Of a stretch of DNA of 64,000 nt, positions 22,001-32,821 are shown piece by piece; positions within the stretch are counted from its first letter, which is position 1, and each line of letters begins with the position of its first letter. The translations under genes and the position numbers were made by a program. The notes below the pieces were generated by a model. That model was not told the DNA's origin. It did not search any database and saw nothing but the letters and a program-made list of their open reading frames with translations. The DNA comes from Astrothelium macrocarpum (taxonomy: Eukaryota; Ascomycota; Dothideomycetes; Trypetheliales; Trypetheliaceae), in NCBI GenBank assembly GCA_021030915.1, contig JAGEMR010000005.1, positions 124,001 through 188,000 of the forward strand. Reading direction: 5' to 3'.

Positions 22001-22818
22001 TTGATCAAGTTCTGTGTGCTATGATCGTCTTTAGCAACGTTCCCTTTATCAGTGATTTTTGTTTTTAATTTCTTTCTGGCTTCCTCTTTTGATGGCGATA
22101 TGGATCTTTTTAATGTCACCTTTGCATTGGCCAGAGCTGGCTGCCGGGTGCTTCTTTGTACCATTCGCTCCAATCGTTCTTTCCACTGCTGTGTTTTTAT
22201 CCTTTCGAATTCATCCTGAGATTCGTCACGTCTCTGGACTTGATCCGATGGATGAGATTGCTGAGGGTTCATGTTCTGGGATTTGGGATTACCTGACCTG
22301 ACTTGCTCTTGCGAGTTCACAGTGTGTAACTTGTTGCAAGTATCGTTAGGGGCAATTGGCTCTTTGGAGGGAACCGAATGCTGTTGTACAGAAGCACTTT
22401 TGGGCTGAAATTCCTGATCATGGTGAACGGATAGGGTCGCGACGTCTTCATCTCTGTTCTTTGCCGGCGAAGGAGTCATAGACCTGGATTGATACGGAAT
22501 TTCTCCATCGCTTTGGATCTGACTTACAGCAAGATTGCAATCATGGGTGGTAGTGGGGATATCCGCTCCATCACGGATGGGAGTTTCTTGTATCTCTGTA
22601 GTTTTAGATTCGAAGCTCTGTCGATCATCTATGTCTGCACGACTGCCGGTAAGGCGAACTGGCTGAGAGTCTCGTGGCATTGGATCTCGATCTCCTTCAG
22701 GCTGAACACCAACTTGTTGAGATTTGGGAAGACTTGGTCGATGTATCGGACTGAGTACAATTAATTTAGATGCAAGGACTCTGACGGTGCTTTTGCACGA
22801 GTCTGACATTTTGATCAT
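19069..22818 (-). CDS. Large disordered protein with C-terminal helical domain, unknown function
   Basis: Single uninterrupted frame of 1,249 residues (1,246 if the second ATG, at 22809, is used). Residues 1 to about 1,080 are hydrophilic and rich in Ser, Gln, Lys, Pro and Asp, with many SP/TP and basic motifs such as KRSISPSKEEARKKLK, suggesting a nuclear, phosphorylated and intrinsically disordered protein. Only the last 120 residues look folded: amphipathic helices run through LKAYQLDVAVALRRISRTLV, an acidic EEAVDDVLDDYRKRGEELI segment and a terminal KMQENHDGTMNGLRELVAGF. I do not recognise the family. The terminal coiled region could mediate oligomerisation. It is a real gene: codon use is even and the frame is long and intact. 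Confidence 0.85.
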   Translation of the reverse strand: MIKMSDSCKSTVRVLASKLIVLSPIHRPSLPKSQQVGVQPEGDRDPMPRDSQPVRLTGSRADIDDRQSFESKTTEIQETPIRDGADIPTTTHDCNLAVSQIQSDGEIPYQSRSMTPSPAKNRDEDVATLSVHHDQEFQPKSASVQQHSVPSKEPIAPNDTCNKLHTVNSQEQVRSGNPKSQNMNPQQSHPSDQVQRRDESQDEFERIKTQQWKERLERMVQRSTRQPALANAKVTLKRSISPSKEEARKKLKTKITDKGNVAKDDHSTQNLIKSEKVASTARITPTQKPVQEAPVDEKCSTLRPMANYPNSNMRSHTKLVDKLHQDAGNISPSNMSTEKSHQNPDNMTSLKKVASKRLQSLKTKIQQQDSDQIHTGQDLSVFDIHSEGESEVSHQTSKAYNKSTAQKQKTKQAAAPGGSRKAKPTSKASAETSRVRNLDQSDKSRQSGFVKKASRIAAVSNPSKIVQKPTSGRPGDGRRKLRDNLGVPSPSQFLSRSPNNPEPQKSGQPAKSPTFHADDLQDVSSGGKRSNNSSARSALKLPEQTDVRRVEQRAKCLERTVTPLSQSESTYAKMGCESNEAKGVEHSDPESGAANIQSMADKKMNMTRPQIRNGELSIHDKNSVSPQMACGSEQGNDKPVTDKNLQHSVQRKRVINDSDTVLDGNARGTLVKRQKLDTIGHHSEKPSESYRAVHEKPMKNDILAELPTESSQASGFGDSHPQRVHLTPKASSIPDRKQKEKSFHPYSGKPIQKLSTKKIEEASSVDANLKLDLEEAPQLPPRQTSLSPVQTSPHKPLPPLTAKQPAKPGTTMESLINEHVYRKSPMVHFSAKGPMNQGRPAKPKFEPTTLECSEESTSKKRIADEPLESISIPRETKRPSQHAENAQNTTDSRPIQGQMAPTTAQNQSQAKQISFSRRSTQISENGSPMPVTIDECGRRHIIGPIPVDEEEDMSELPILAYGEPTSACPAQDDRSSSLAASYHTEPTQILSQVPNVMPNKTKARPQSPTAESQAISCYASEEAIQRSARKAGLDSDKENDPFAFSLRSSPEVRNSQHGFTPFMRSLQAQMKCRASAKREAELQGVQGSGRTFIEDGQVLTSDSFTSAELVEAEEDEVDIERREAMEWEDSLKAYQLDVAVALRRISRTLVRHLISTEEAVDDVLDDYRKRGEELIQSMRHAHTEEHREYAQALQGQKDAVRNLLLEAEANIGRAMLDVRKLGLIDDMVVKMQENHDGTMNGLRELVAGF

Positions 22819-24083
22819 TACAGTAAGACTCGGTGCAACCAGGAAACGAAATTAAAGTGATGGCGGAGTGTCGGGGTTGTGAGAAAGGACGCGAACACAC
22901 ACGCGCACGACGTCACGTGTCATGAAATCTGCCATAAAGTTGCAATTGGAAGTTGCATAGCAAAACATGAAACTGGCAAGTTGATTGCCTTACCAGGCCC
23001 GAATTACCGCCTGCGAACTTGGTAAGCGTTCAATTGACCAAGACAGTTCTCGTGTGTGACACGTACCGAATGGGCAATTCTACTGCGCATATGAAGGTTC
23101 ACAGCCCTGGCCGAAGGTTCAGTAGTGGTCAAAATGAACACTAGAAAGAAGGAATTTCGCTTCGTACAAGTTGACTTTGGAGTTAGAAGTACCATGTCAT
23201 GCCTACTGGCGTTTCCACAACACCCGGCTAGACATACACAGGATGAATATCAACATTGTCTTGTTGCGTGAAACGATACTCTCCCTTAGTGAGTCGTTAC
23301 ATTTTGATAATTCTTGATGTTTGGTGACGGAAAATCGAGGCAAACAGCCCAGGACTTACGCACATAGAGAACTCTTTGGTCTCTCTAATGTAGATACATT
23401 CTTCTGAAGGCTGAATATCTACGGTTGCTAGCTATCTAACATAGTCACTTCGTAATCGATGCGAGCAAGGACTTAAAACCTTGTCCGATCTGCGTAGTGA
23501 TGTAGTAGTCAGGCCGTGCCAGCCACGAGACAGCTATAACAGTGCATGAAGGCTCATCAAAATCGAGCACGGCAATTGCCTGTCGAGGGCTCAACTTGCC
23601 CTGTACATGTAGCCGCAATTGTGGATCATTGATGCTCTCCCCTTCACTCTGATAGAGTAGGAGGAAGAGCACCCAGCTGAGGAAAGAGCGGAGTGACGGT
23701 CGGACTGGCACCGGCCCGAAGCAGTCCCGCAGTGAACGATAACAAGCCGTGCGAGCCTTAGGCCGATGCAAGAATGCTAGCGGATGATAAGAAGGATCAC
23801 TTTGAAAGACAACCTGCTGCTCTAATCTTCCGGCGTCTGATATGCATTCACCGGTTGCAAGCTCTGGCCTCAGAGTGTTGGTATAATTAAAACCTTTCAA
23901 GTCACCAGCCTTGTCTATCCCATTTGGAAACAGTATGTTATTGTTTTCATGACATTCGATCAGTCTTTGCAAACAAGTGTAGAGCAATCACGCTCTAATG
24001 TACTTTTTGCTCTATTCAGTCAAAATTCAATGGCTTGCCTAGATAACTGACTTGGTCCACAGCAAGTTTCACAGAGTATCCCC
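22819..24083. other. Intergenic, contains an ATG-less open frame
   Basis: This lies between the divergent starts of the 1,249-residue orphan and the gamma-glutamylcyclotransferase-like gene. Most of it shows no feature. The 180-codon ATG-less frame at 23445-23987 on the minus strand is annotated separately. Confidence 0.5.
23445..23987 (-). pseudogene. Open frame without any ATG; possible gene fragment or exon
   Basis: A stretch of about 180 codons is open on the minus strand and ends in a stop at 23445. It encodes plausible protein sequence (AIAVLDFDEPSCTVIAVSWL, RPDYYITTQIGQGF) but contains no methionine codon at all. It could be the last exon of a gene whose first exon lies under the divergent plus-strand gene, a truncated pseudogene, or a chance open frame; about one of this length is expected in a window this size. 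I do not recognise it. Confidence 0.3.
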
Positions 24084-25214
24084 ATGGCGTCAGGACCCCG
24101 GCGCAGGGCTACGGCCTCCATTTGTGAGCTCCGCCAATTTTTCGATCGACACCATTCACTTCATTCCGACAAGCAACCAGAAGCATCCTCGGGGATTTCA
24201 AAGTTCCAATGGAGTCATTCCGATATTCCGTTGCTCACGAATCAACGAGCTCTTCAATCAGAGCCCGAACGGGAAACTGTCCTCTATCTCGCGTACGGCT
24301 CAAATCTTGCCGCTGAAACGTTTCGCGGTCGACGAGGCATCAGGCCTTTATCACAGGTTAATGTCGTTGTTCCAGAGCTTCGGATGACCTTTGACCTCCC
24401 AGGTATTCCTTATACAGAGCCCTGCTTTGCCAATACAGCGAAACGAGATCCTTATATGGTGCCGGCTACATCAACTTACTCCAAAAACGATCCACTGTTA
24501 ATCGATAGAACCTCGATACTCCCATCATATCACACTTCCAGTCGTCCCGATTATCATAAAAACCGATGGAAAAAGGGACTCGTGGGGGTGGTGTATGAAG
24601 TCACACCAGCTGACTATGCTCACATTATCGCTACTGAAGGAGGGGGCGCCTCGTACAATGACATTTTGGTTCAGTGTCACCCTCTTCCTCAAGATTCTTC
24701 AACTGTTCCGCTGCATCCAGACAACAAATCTTTTACTGCGCATACTCTTTTTGCTCCTGCATTGCCGCCAGCTATGTCAGCGAGACGAGGTGGTCGCCTT
24801 CAACGTCCGGATACGAGCTATGCTCAACCTTCGGCTCGTTATCTCGGTTTGATAACTTCGGGAGCCGAAGAATGCAAGCTGCCGAGTGAATATAGGACGT
24901 ATCTTGATTCGATTCGTTCTTACACAATTACAACTTTGCGTCAACGTCTGGGTCAGCTTGTGCTGATGACCGTTTTGGGTCCTATCCTGACCTTTCTATT
25001 CAGGGTATTGATGCCAATGTTCTCTGATGATGAAGGAAGGCTCCCAGAGTGGCTGATGAAATTATCAGAGGCCCTTTTCTCGGCCGTCTGGGTGGCTTAT
25101 GATGATGTTTTTAGAACTCTTTTCGGAGACGGAGAAAGAACACAATCGCTAGAAAGTTCCTTATCCAGTCTTCCTCCTGACCCCATCAAGTATGAAGCAG
25201 ACGTCTTTCCCTAA
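24084..25214 (+). CDS. Gamma-glutamylcyclotransferase-like protein with C-terminal membrane segment
   Basis: Intronless 376-residue protein. The BtrG/GGCT fold starts at the substrate-binding motif VLYLAYGSNL (about residues 67-76). The sequence continues through VNVVVPELRMTFDLPG, GLVGVVYEVTPADYAHIIATEG and a typical cyclotransferase C-terminal half. Family members release 5-oxoproline from gamma-glutamyl amines or peptides. Residues about 290-315 form a hydrophobic helix (LVLMTVLGPILTFLFRVLMP), suggesting a membrane-tethered form, which occurs in a fungal subgroup. The nearest catalytic acidic residue candidate is the Glu in VVYEVT or IIATEGG. The substrate is unknown. This is not a gliotoxin cluster: no partner genes are nearby. 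Confidence 0.85.
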   Translation: MASGPRRRATASICELRQFFDRHHSLHSDKQPEASSGISKFQWSHSDIPLLTNQRALQSEPERETVLYLAYGSNLAAETFRGRRGIRPLSQVNVVVPELRMTFDLPGIPYTEPCFANTAKRDPYMVPATSTYSKNDPLLIDRTSILPSYHTSSRPDYHKNRWKKGLVGVVYEVTPADYAHIIATEGGGASYNDILVQCHPLPQDSSTVPLHPDNKSFTAHTLFAPALPPAMSARRGGRLQRPDTSYAQPSARYLGLITSGAEECKLPSEYRTYLDSIRSYTITTLRQRLGQLVLMTVLGPILTFLFRVLMPMFSDDEGRLPEWLMKLSEALFSAVWVAYDDVFRTLFGDGERTQSLESSLSSLPPDPIKYEADVFP

Positions 25215-25967
25215 ATCGCATCATCCCGCTCAACCGCCGAGCATTTGGTGGAAAGGCATTTGCAAAAATAGAGTAATGGTCACCTTGTATGAGGTTAATA
25301 AACTGCCAGGTATTGGGGATTCTATAAGAAAGTTCATGAGGAGGATCCTATACGACGCGTAGGGTGAACCCCGAAGTTTACTAGGTCTTTTTGGAAAATC
25401 GAGATCTTTCTTCCAAAAATGAAGCACCTGGTGTATCTCAACTTAAATCGAGTGCACTAGAAGTTTCACAAGAAGCTGCCAAAACTACGCTTGTGGAAGA
25501 GTTCAAAAGGAAGTTTTTAAATTACAAATGTTCGTGTCAGTGCTGTACTAAGAAAGTCGATGACGAACTTAGCAGCAATTCATGACGGACGAGTCAGTAT
25601 CCAACAGATGGATATGTGATTAGTGGAACAAGTGAGGAAGATGGTGACAGGAGAGATTTATATCACGTATAGTAGCGCGATTTAGAACTGTTCATGACGA
25701 ATGAGAAATGGCAATCAAACAACTTTAATATGTTGAACCTAAGAGAACCGGCTCAAAACTAGCAATCTTCTACAGCCGCAGATACTTGCACACTATCTAC
25801 ACAAAGGAAGCCTGCCATCGTCTAACCCAATACCACAACAAAACACATCATCACGCACACACAAAACAACTCCCAAGACAATCTCTTCAACACAAATCCC
25901 CAACAATCATCTGCAACCCCACCTCCCCAAACCCCAATCCTCAAACCCCTTCCAACCCCCCACCCTC
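25215..25967. other. Intergenic between convergent genes
   Basis: Convergent 3' ends of the GGCT-like gene and PAN1. Near 25840-25980 the plus strand is C/A-rich because of the PAN1 3' flank. No supported gene. Confidence 0.5.
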
Positions 25968-28900
25968 CTACAAAACCCTTCCCGCAGTCGCACTCGCACT
26001 CCGATCCTTCGTCTCCACCTTCCTCAACGCCTTCCCCGCCTGAATATCCCCCAACAGCGCGCCCCGATTCGGCTGGCCCTGGCCACTGCCACTCGGCAAC
26101 GGGGGCGGCGGCGGCGCATCCCCCGCACCAGGCAACGGGGGCGGAGGCGGCGCACCGGCACTCGGCATGGGCGGTGGGGGCGGGGGCGGCGCACTCGGCG
26201 CGGAGGCAGGCGGCATGGGCGGGGGCGGCGGCGCGGCGGGCGCGGGCGGCGGCGAGGTCGTGGGGCTGGAGGCGTCGGCCGGGTCGGTGGCGTCAATGGC
26301 GGAGAGCGGGCGCGGCGGCGCCATGGTGCCGAACAGGATCGAGGCGAGCTGTTTCGCGGAGCCGCCCGTGGGGCCGTCTTCGTCGGAGGAAGAGGTGTCT
26401 GCGTCGGAGTCCGCGACGGACCAGTCGTCGGTGTCGTCGCCGGAGCGGCCGCGGGTGCGGGATGCGGAGGAGGTTTGGGGGGGCGGGAGAGGGGTGGTGG
26501 AGGTTTCTTGCTGGGTGAGGCGGTGGAAGGGGTTGGTGGAGATTTCGGTGTTGGGGGTTGGGGAGGTGATGTTGGTGGAGGCGGCGGTAGGGATGCCGCT
26601 GTCGGTGTTGACTTGGCCCATTTTCTTGAAAAAGGGGTTTTTGGTTTCGGGGTCGGCGGGACCGCTTGCGATGGATGGGGTGGTTGAGGCGGCAGGGCTG
26701 GGTTGTTGGGGGATCGAGGGGATGGATGGCGCTGGTGGAGGGGAGGTCATAGGTGGGATTTTGGGGGAGCTGATATCGCGCGAGAGTTCTTGGCTTGCAG
26801 TCGGTGTCATGTCGTTGCCAGTGATGTCCTGAGGGCCTTCATCGTCAGAAGAATCCTCGTCTCCTAGACTTTCGAGCTGCATTTGTAATTGGCGTTCGCG
26901 CTCCTTGGCAGCTTCGATTTCGGCTCTCTGCACTGCTAGTCGAGCCTCCTTCTCCTTGGCTTCTCGTTGAGCAGCCTGCTTCTTTCGTTTCTCCTCTTCC
27001 TTTTTGAGTTTGCCTTGCTTGACCTGGTCTTCAAGAGCTTTAAGTCTTGCTTGAGAAGCTTCCTGCTCCTTCCGCAGCTCATCCTCTTGTCGCCTTTCCT
27101 CTTCCCTGCACATCTCATTAGTCACCGAGTCAATAGCAGTTAATGTGAATCAAACTTACTCCATCCTTCGTGTTTCAGCCTCCATAGCTTCCTGTTGCTC
27201 TTTGATAGCTTGTTCGGCAATCTGCTGCTCTGCTCGCTTGGCTTCAGCTTCCGCCTGCTTCCGCTCTTGTTGAGCAATATCGGTCTTGCCCTTTCGTGAT
27301 GGTGGAGGTGGGGGCTTCTTCCCAGTTGGCTTAGCAGCCGTTGGAGGAGTTATTTGCTCATCAGCAAGCCTTCTTTGCCGTTCCTGTTCGCGACGTGCAT
27401 CTTCTTCCTCGGCTTGTCGTAGTCGGTCTTCGCGATCCTTTACCTCGCGCTCTTGTCGCTGTTGTGAACTTTCGCTTGCTTTGGCGGGAGTTTTGAGACC
27501 AAGCGCAGCCAGGCGCTCTGCCATACGCTGCTCAGCTTGCTGCTTGATGAAAGCAGCTCGCTCTTCTGCTGTTTTGTAAGAAGAATAGGACGAGCCGGTT
27601 GTCTGCAGCGTTGAAGCAGCTGGTTTGCTGGAAATGCTTGAAGTTGGAGCTGGACTGTCTGTGCGTGTGAAGCTGCTCGTACGACTGCCATTCCCAAGCG
27701 GAGATGGAACGTCTCTCGACTTGGGCGTGCGATTGTCACTACATTGTGTTACTGGGTGTCGTGAGGTTCAAAATGGATTCACTTACTCTTCTCTCCGGAG
27801 TCTTGCACTCCTACTACTCCGTTGTAAGTCGAAGATGAAGTCCCTAACGTCGTCTTCCACACCAAGACCGTCTTCCCACCTTCGCCGCTCATGCTCAGTG
27901 GTTGAGTCGTCAGTGCCCTCCTTGAGCTGGAGCTCTAGGCCCCTGCTGTATTCGTTGACACTCTCTTCCACATCTCGGACCATACGTTCGTTGTTTTCTC
28001 GTTCAGTCCTGACTCGAGAGTTTTCTGACTCTAAACGCTCAGCGGCAGCAGAGGCATCAGCACCACCACCAGGAGCTGTTTTGCCAGTCAAGGCGGCAGA
28101 CCGCTGCTGCATCATAGCTTTCGCACGGGCTTTGAGTCTATCAGATTCTGTGATTGCTCCGCCTGGGCCAGTCCCCACAATTGATTCTGCAGCATTCGGA
28201 TGGGCCTTGACGTCCTTTAACCGGAAGAGCTCCAATTGCGCATCTGCAATGGCACGTTCGCATCGCCTCACATTCGAGGCCATCTCAGGAAGCTTATCGG
28301 TCAGATTCTGAAGCTGACGACGGAGCGCCCTTCGTTCAGCATCCGAATCACCAGATTTGAAGGCAGCATTAGGATGACTGTCAATGTCTTCCTGTAGCCT
28401 TCTAATTCTACGATACAACTCCTCTGCGTCTCGTGTGTCCTTTCGGTCCAATGCGTCTTCTTCATCAGCCCGACTTTCGTCTCTGAAATCAATAGCATCT
28501 AGCAAAATCTCCTTTTCATGAATAAGCTTCTTGATTTGGTCTATGGACATTTCTTCTGCCGATTGGTCAGAGAGCGCTGGTGATCCGGGAACTTGTGGAG
28601 AGGGTGAACGACCACCAGCACCAACACGGTGGCGAGCACTTGATCGATAGCCAATTTCATCGTCATTGTTTCTGAAGACGGTTGCATCTTTACGCCCTCC
28701 CGCGCTAGGGCTGCCAGACCGAAATGAATGCGACTTGAGATAGCTGACGCCAGTTTTCTGAGGCTGTAGAAAAGCACCAGAGGATTTTCTATCCTCCGCG
28801 TCGCGTGAGAGAAGTGACTTCATAGTTCCGATCGAATCATTGAGATTCCGAGTAGAGGGCGGAACAAGCTCGGGTGGCAGGCGGTTAGGAACAGGATATC

Positions 28901-30492
28901 CGTTAAGCTTTCGATAAATCAGATGCATTGCTATTGCGAATTCGTCAAGATTGAGTCTGCCCCGATCATGCTGATCAGATAAGGTCCAGATCGCTTCAAG
29001 ATCTGTTTTCTCAAGTCCACTTTGACCGAAAATTTCAATTGCTTGGTCACCACTGATGAACCCTTTGTTGAATCCATCCCAGGCCTTGAAAAGATCATCA
29101 TAGATTTTCTTCTCGTCTTTGGTTACGGCCCACGGAACTGTTGCATTTCCGCGTAACCCTGTGGTGGTAAAGCCAGATTCACGGCCAGGTTGAGGCATCA
29201 TCTGCTGCTGCAAAGCTGATATATTCGGTAGTCCAGATGCTGGAGCATTCACTAGTCCCCATTGCCCCGGCCTTCCTGTTGGCTGAGCGTTGAGTGGAGC
29301 TAGTCCAGTCTGCTGAGGCGACAAATTACTCCCAAAGCCAGTTGGCATCGGTGGCATTGGTGGCCTTGGCCCATTGTAGCCAGTGGCTTGTGGCATACCT
29401 CCCTGGAAAGCAGTCGGCTGTGGCTGTAGCTGCGGAGGCTGCTGCTGTTGGAAGCCAGACTGTGATTGAAATCCCGTTTGTTGAGGTTGAAATCCTGTCG
29501 GCTGTGCTGTCAATTGAGACAGCAATTGACTGTTTGATGCTTGCTGCGGTTGAGGCTGCTGCACGGTAGGTTGGTTAAAGTTTGGAGCATTGGTTTGAGG
29601 TGCTTCTTGAGACTGGCTATCAGCTACTCCAAAGGAGATGATGTCAACCATGCTTGAAACCTCGTTTTTGACACGTTCTGGTAGGCTCGGAGGTAAGGAT
29701 TTTCCGGTTAGCTTCAGATTACAGAGGTACATTGCAAGTGCAAATTCTGGGAAAAGTAACTGGCCAGATTTGGTTGTATCAGAAAGGGTCCTGTGTAAAA
29801 TTAATAAGTAGCAAGGCGCAAGCGATTCTTTGCCTGATGCCATACCACACTTGAGACAGATCATCCCCAGATAGTTTTGATCTCAACAACAAATCTCTTG
29901 CTTGATCCCCAGACAATGCTTGCCCATTGCCTACCGCCGACTTGAACAACTGCTCGAATTTTGCCTGGTCTTGTGCCGTGATGAATGACAATCTTATGTT
30001 TGGTATCTTTGAGCTCTTGATGGAAGCTTTGCGTGTAGGTGCTTGAGGAGCCGGTGATCGAAACGAGTCAGCCATTTGCGAAGAAGTGAGCCCAGTCTTC
30101 TGGGGTTGTTGTAGAGGCGCATCTTGGAAACCCTGCTGACCGGTTTGGAAAGACTGTTGCGGTTGCTGGAAGGCTTGTTGTCCGGTTTGAAGCTGCTGCT
30201 GCTGCTGAGGCTGTTGAAAGTTTTGTTGCTGTGATTGTGGAAAGGATTGATTGTTTTGAGCTGGAAAGCCTGTGTACTGGGGTTGTTGCTGTTGTGGTAG
30301 ACTTTGTTGCTGACCCGGAAATCCTGTTGCTTGAGGCTGCAGATTGCCTGCCCCAGGAAAACCGGTATATTGTTGCTGTAACGGTCCCCCGGAGAAGCCA
30401 TTTTGCTGTTGAAAAGACGTCTGCCCAAATTGAGGTTGACCTGGACGCCCACTGGGGGCTCCACCAAGAAAGGAGCTCGAACCCGAATACAT
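25968..30492 (-). CDS. PAN1: PAN1, actin cytoskeleton-regulatory endocytic scaffold
   Basis: Predicted 1,455-residue cortical scaffold linking clathrin-coated pits to actin assembly via Arp2/3. Exons are 29846-30492, 27787-29790, 27160-27738 and 25968-27105, with introns of 55, 48 and 54 nt. Order of features: a Gln/Pro/Gly-rich N-terminus with TGF/TGL repeats; EH domain 1 (about residues 166-260, [20 protein letters not shown]); a second Gln-rich linker; EH domain 2 (about 435-530, [20 protein letters not shown]); a Glu/Arg/Lys coiled coil (about 650-1,080); an acidic Ser-rich segment; a poly-proline stretch. A C-terminal WH2-like motif ([16 protein letters not shown]) follows. The first two exons encode the EH-domain Ca2+-type loops. 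The start is the ATG at 30492, the first in frame. Length matches fungal Pan1. Confidence 0.95.
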
Positions 30493-30708
30493 GGCGATCG
30501 GGCAAGCGTAGAACGCTTGTAGAAATGGTCGGAGAATTGTAGGTATGGGGGAAAGATGCGGCGAGGAGAGCGTGAAGCTTGATCGGTTGTTTGGCGGCAC
30601 CAGGGGTTTCCTAGTCCGCGCGTCATGCTTTGGCCTCTCGCATCCTCAGCTATCCATGAAATCGTCTACGCTTTGCAACGTTCCTTGCGATTGGTGACAA
30701 CGGCAGCA

Positions 30709-31024
30709 ATGGCATCTAATCACAACACAGCCTCCCAGGGCGAAGACGCTGATTTGGCTCAGGTACCTGACCACTCCTGAAGAACTACACGTCATGTCAT
30801 GCTTACACACATCTATTCAGGCTTTCAAGGACATTGCTAAAGGCGAGCAACAGGCCTCGGCTCTCGAAAATAGTCTGACATCTTTTGAGAAAAAGATTGA
30901 TGAGCTTCTAGCTAGAGTGCATGAAGATCAGCACCTCAAGTCACTTGCAGCCCAACCCAAAGACAAATCTCAGGACGAGGGTGATACCAAAGGAGCCGAT
31001 AATCAAGATAAGACAGGGAAATAA
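30709..31024 (+). CDS. Small coiled-coil protein, unknown
   Basis: Predicted 85-residue protein in two exons, 30709-30762 and 30821-31024; the 58-nt intron has GT/AG ends and a phase-0 junction. The core (EQQASALENSLTSFEKKIDELLARV) is an amphipathic coiled coil flanked by Asp/Lys-rich disordered tails. There is no signal peptide or membrane helix. It is divergently transcribed from PAN1 with only 216 bp between start codons, so the two genes share a promoter region. I cannot name the family. Confidence 0.7.
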
Positions 31025-31259
31025 CGCTCTCGTTGGTGGTAATAATGGCACCATTCGAATCCTGCTTTGTTATGATGTCGGAATCTCGCTCTTCGATCGT
31101 GAGGCATATAAAATGGTTTTGAAACGGGGTGAATAAGATACCGCGCCACCATAGGACGGGACATGGATGACCCGTCTACAAGATAAATCGCTATGGTATT
31201 GTTATTGATAAGGCATCTGCAGCTTATCTGGAAACAATGCTATGACTAGAAGCTGTCCA

Positions 31260-32482
31260 TCATTGGCCATGACCGTTGGCGGCACGGCTGTCAAATAGCT
31301 TGGCCAAGTGGAAATTGCCCTGCGAGTCCTTCTCTGCCACGCCTACTTCAGTTATAATACCATCAATCAGTTCTGCCGGTGTCACATCGAAAGCCGGGTT
31401 CCACACAGTGATTCCATTTGCAGCAGTGCTTACGATTTCCACGTGACCGGGGTCAAGTGAAACGCCGTCATATCGTGGCCCTTTTACGAGCGTAACCTCC
31501 TTTTCGGGGCGTGTTTCGATGACGATATCGGATCCTCGTTCGGTGTGTAGATCGATTGTGGTCTTTGGAGCTGCCACTAGAAACTTCACGCCATGATGTC
31601 GCGCAAGGACAGCCAGTCCATACGTCCCAATCTTATTTGCCGTGTCACCATTTGCGACCACCCTATCAGCGCCAACCACAATTGTTGCAATCCGTGACTG
31701 GGAGAGTAGGGCTGCCGCCATGGAATCCGTGATTAGTGTGGAAGGAATCTTGTCGTGGACAAGCTCGAATGCGGTTAAACGAGAACCCTGGTTGTAAGGT
31801 CTGGTTTCGGTGCAGAAAGCATGAGCAAGAGACCCCTTTGCTTGCAAAGAGCGAATCACACCCAGCGCAGTGCCGTATCCTGCAGTAGCGAGGGACCTAA
31901 AAAATTCAATACATTATCTCTCTCCAATACGACGATTTTGCGAGTCGCAAAATACCCTGTGTTACAGTGCGTCAGTACACTCACTCGACCCGTTTCCCCA
32001 GCTTTCGCATTCTCCAGAATCCACTTTGCGCCATGTTTTCCTATGGCTTCGTTGTCGGCAACATCATCAATCAACATTTGCTCTGCAGCCTTCACGTATG
32101 CCTCCTTGACATCTTCACCGGTCACTTCTGGCTTTTCGGTAGCCGACAGAACTACTGTTCTCAATTTCCTCGCTGCATCCGCAAGATTGACTGCAGTTGG
32201 TCGACTTGTGACAAGATAGTCGAGCTTTTCGGTAGTGAAAACGTTCACCTCGTCTCCAATGTGAGATAGTTTACCTGTCTTTGATAGATTTTCCAGTTCG
32301 ACTGCGAGAGACAACGCTGCCACAATTGCTATTGCCGGGGCACCTCGCGTGCGCATTTCTTTGATGGCGTGCCATGCATCCTGGGAATTTTGAATCTGAT
32401 CGTACTCTTCCGCATGCGGTAGTTTGAGTTGATCAAGTATCCAGAGATCACCCCGTGTATATCTAATCGCTTGGAGCACCAT
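31260..32482 (-). CDS. MRI1: Methylthioribose-1-phosphate isomerase
   Basis: Predicted 387-residue cytosolic enzyme of the methionine salvage pathway converting 5-methylthioribose-1-phosphate to methylthioribulose-1-phosphate. Exons are 31956-32482 and 31260-31896 with a 59-nt intron. It has the eIF2B-alpha-like isomerase fold. Family marks are the N-terminal [10 protein letters not shown], the catalytic Cys in VLTHCNTGS, and the catalytic Asp in the [21 protein letters not shown] block. The C-terminal [19 protein letters not shown] is typical of MtnA/Mri1 and distinguishes it from eIF2B subunits. Length is normal. Confidence 0.95.
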
Positions 32483-32821
32483 AGCTGTTAAGAAACAAGC
32501 TCAGTTTAGTGTCAAGTTGCATGTGCACATGCGCTACCAATTATTGCCGGCAACCTGAGCGGGCGGTGTGATTCAAAAAAAAAAAAATTCCTGGCGTGTG
32601 GGAAGTGGGACTCACTGCGCGGGAATTAGGTACTATGTGGGTATATCTACAAGGAAATCTGACTTCTTGACGTCACAAAATACAATGTTGACCAAGATGT
32701 TGCGTGTAACCTTCGGAGGCCAGCCTCGATGCGTGTTTGTTTCCTACAGTCAACTCGATAAAATATTGCTGTAACAAGTTTCAACAAAAAATCCTCTCGT
32801 AATTTCCAGCGACACTTCACA
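32483..32821. other. Shared promoter region of MRI1 and the aldo-keto reductase
   Basis: Divergent starts are 339 bp apart. It contains a run of 13 A residues (32575-32587). No other feature seen. Confidence 0.55.

Noticed and set aside
24084..25214. GliK/gliotoxin-cluster assignment for the cyclotransferase-like gene
   Set aside because: No non-ribosomal synthetase, GST or oxidase partner genes are nearby, and the protein has a membrane segment not typical of GliK.
26167..26832. 221-codon Gly-rich plus-strand frame
   Set aside because: Shadow of the proline-rich end of PAN1.
27625..28311. 228-codon plus-strand frame opposite PAN1
   Set aside because: Antisense to the coiled-coil exon of PAN1.
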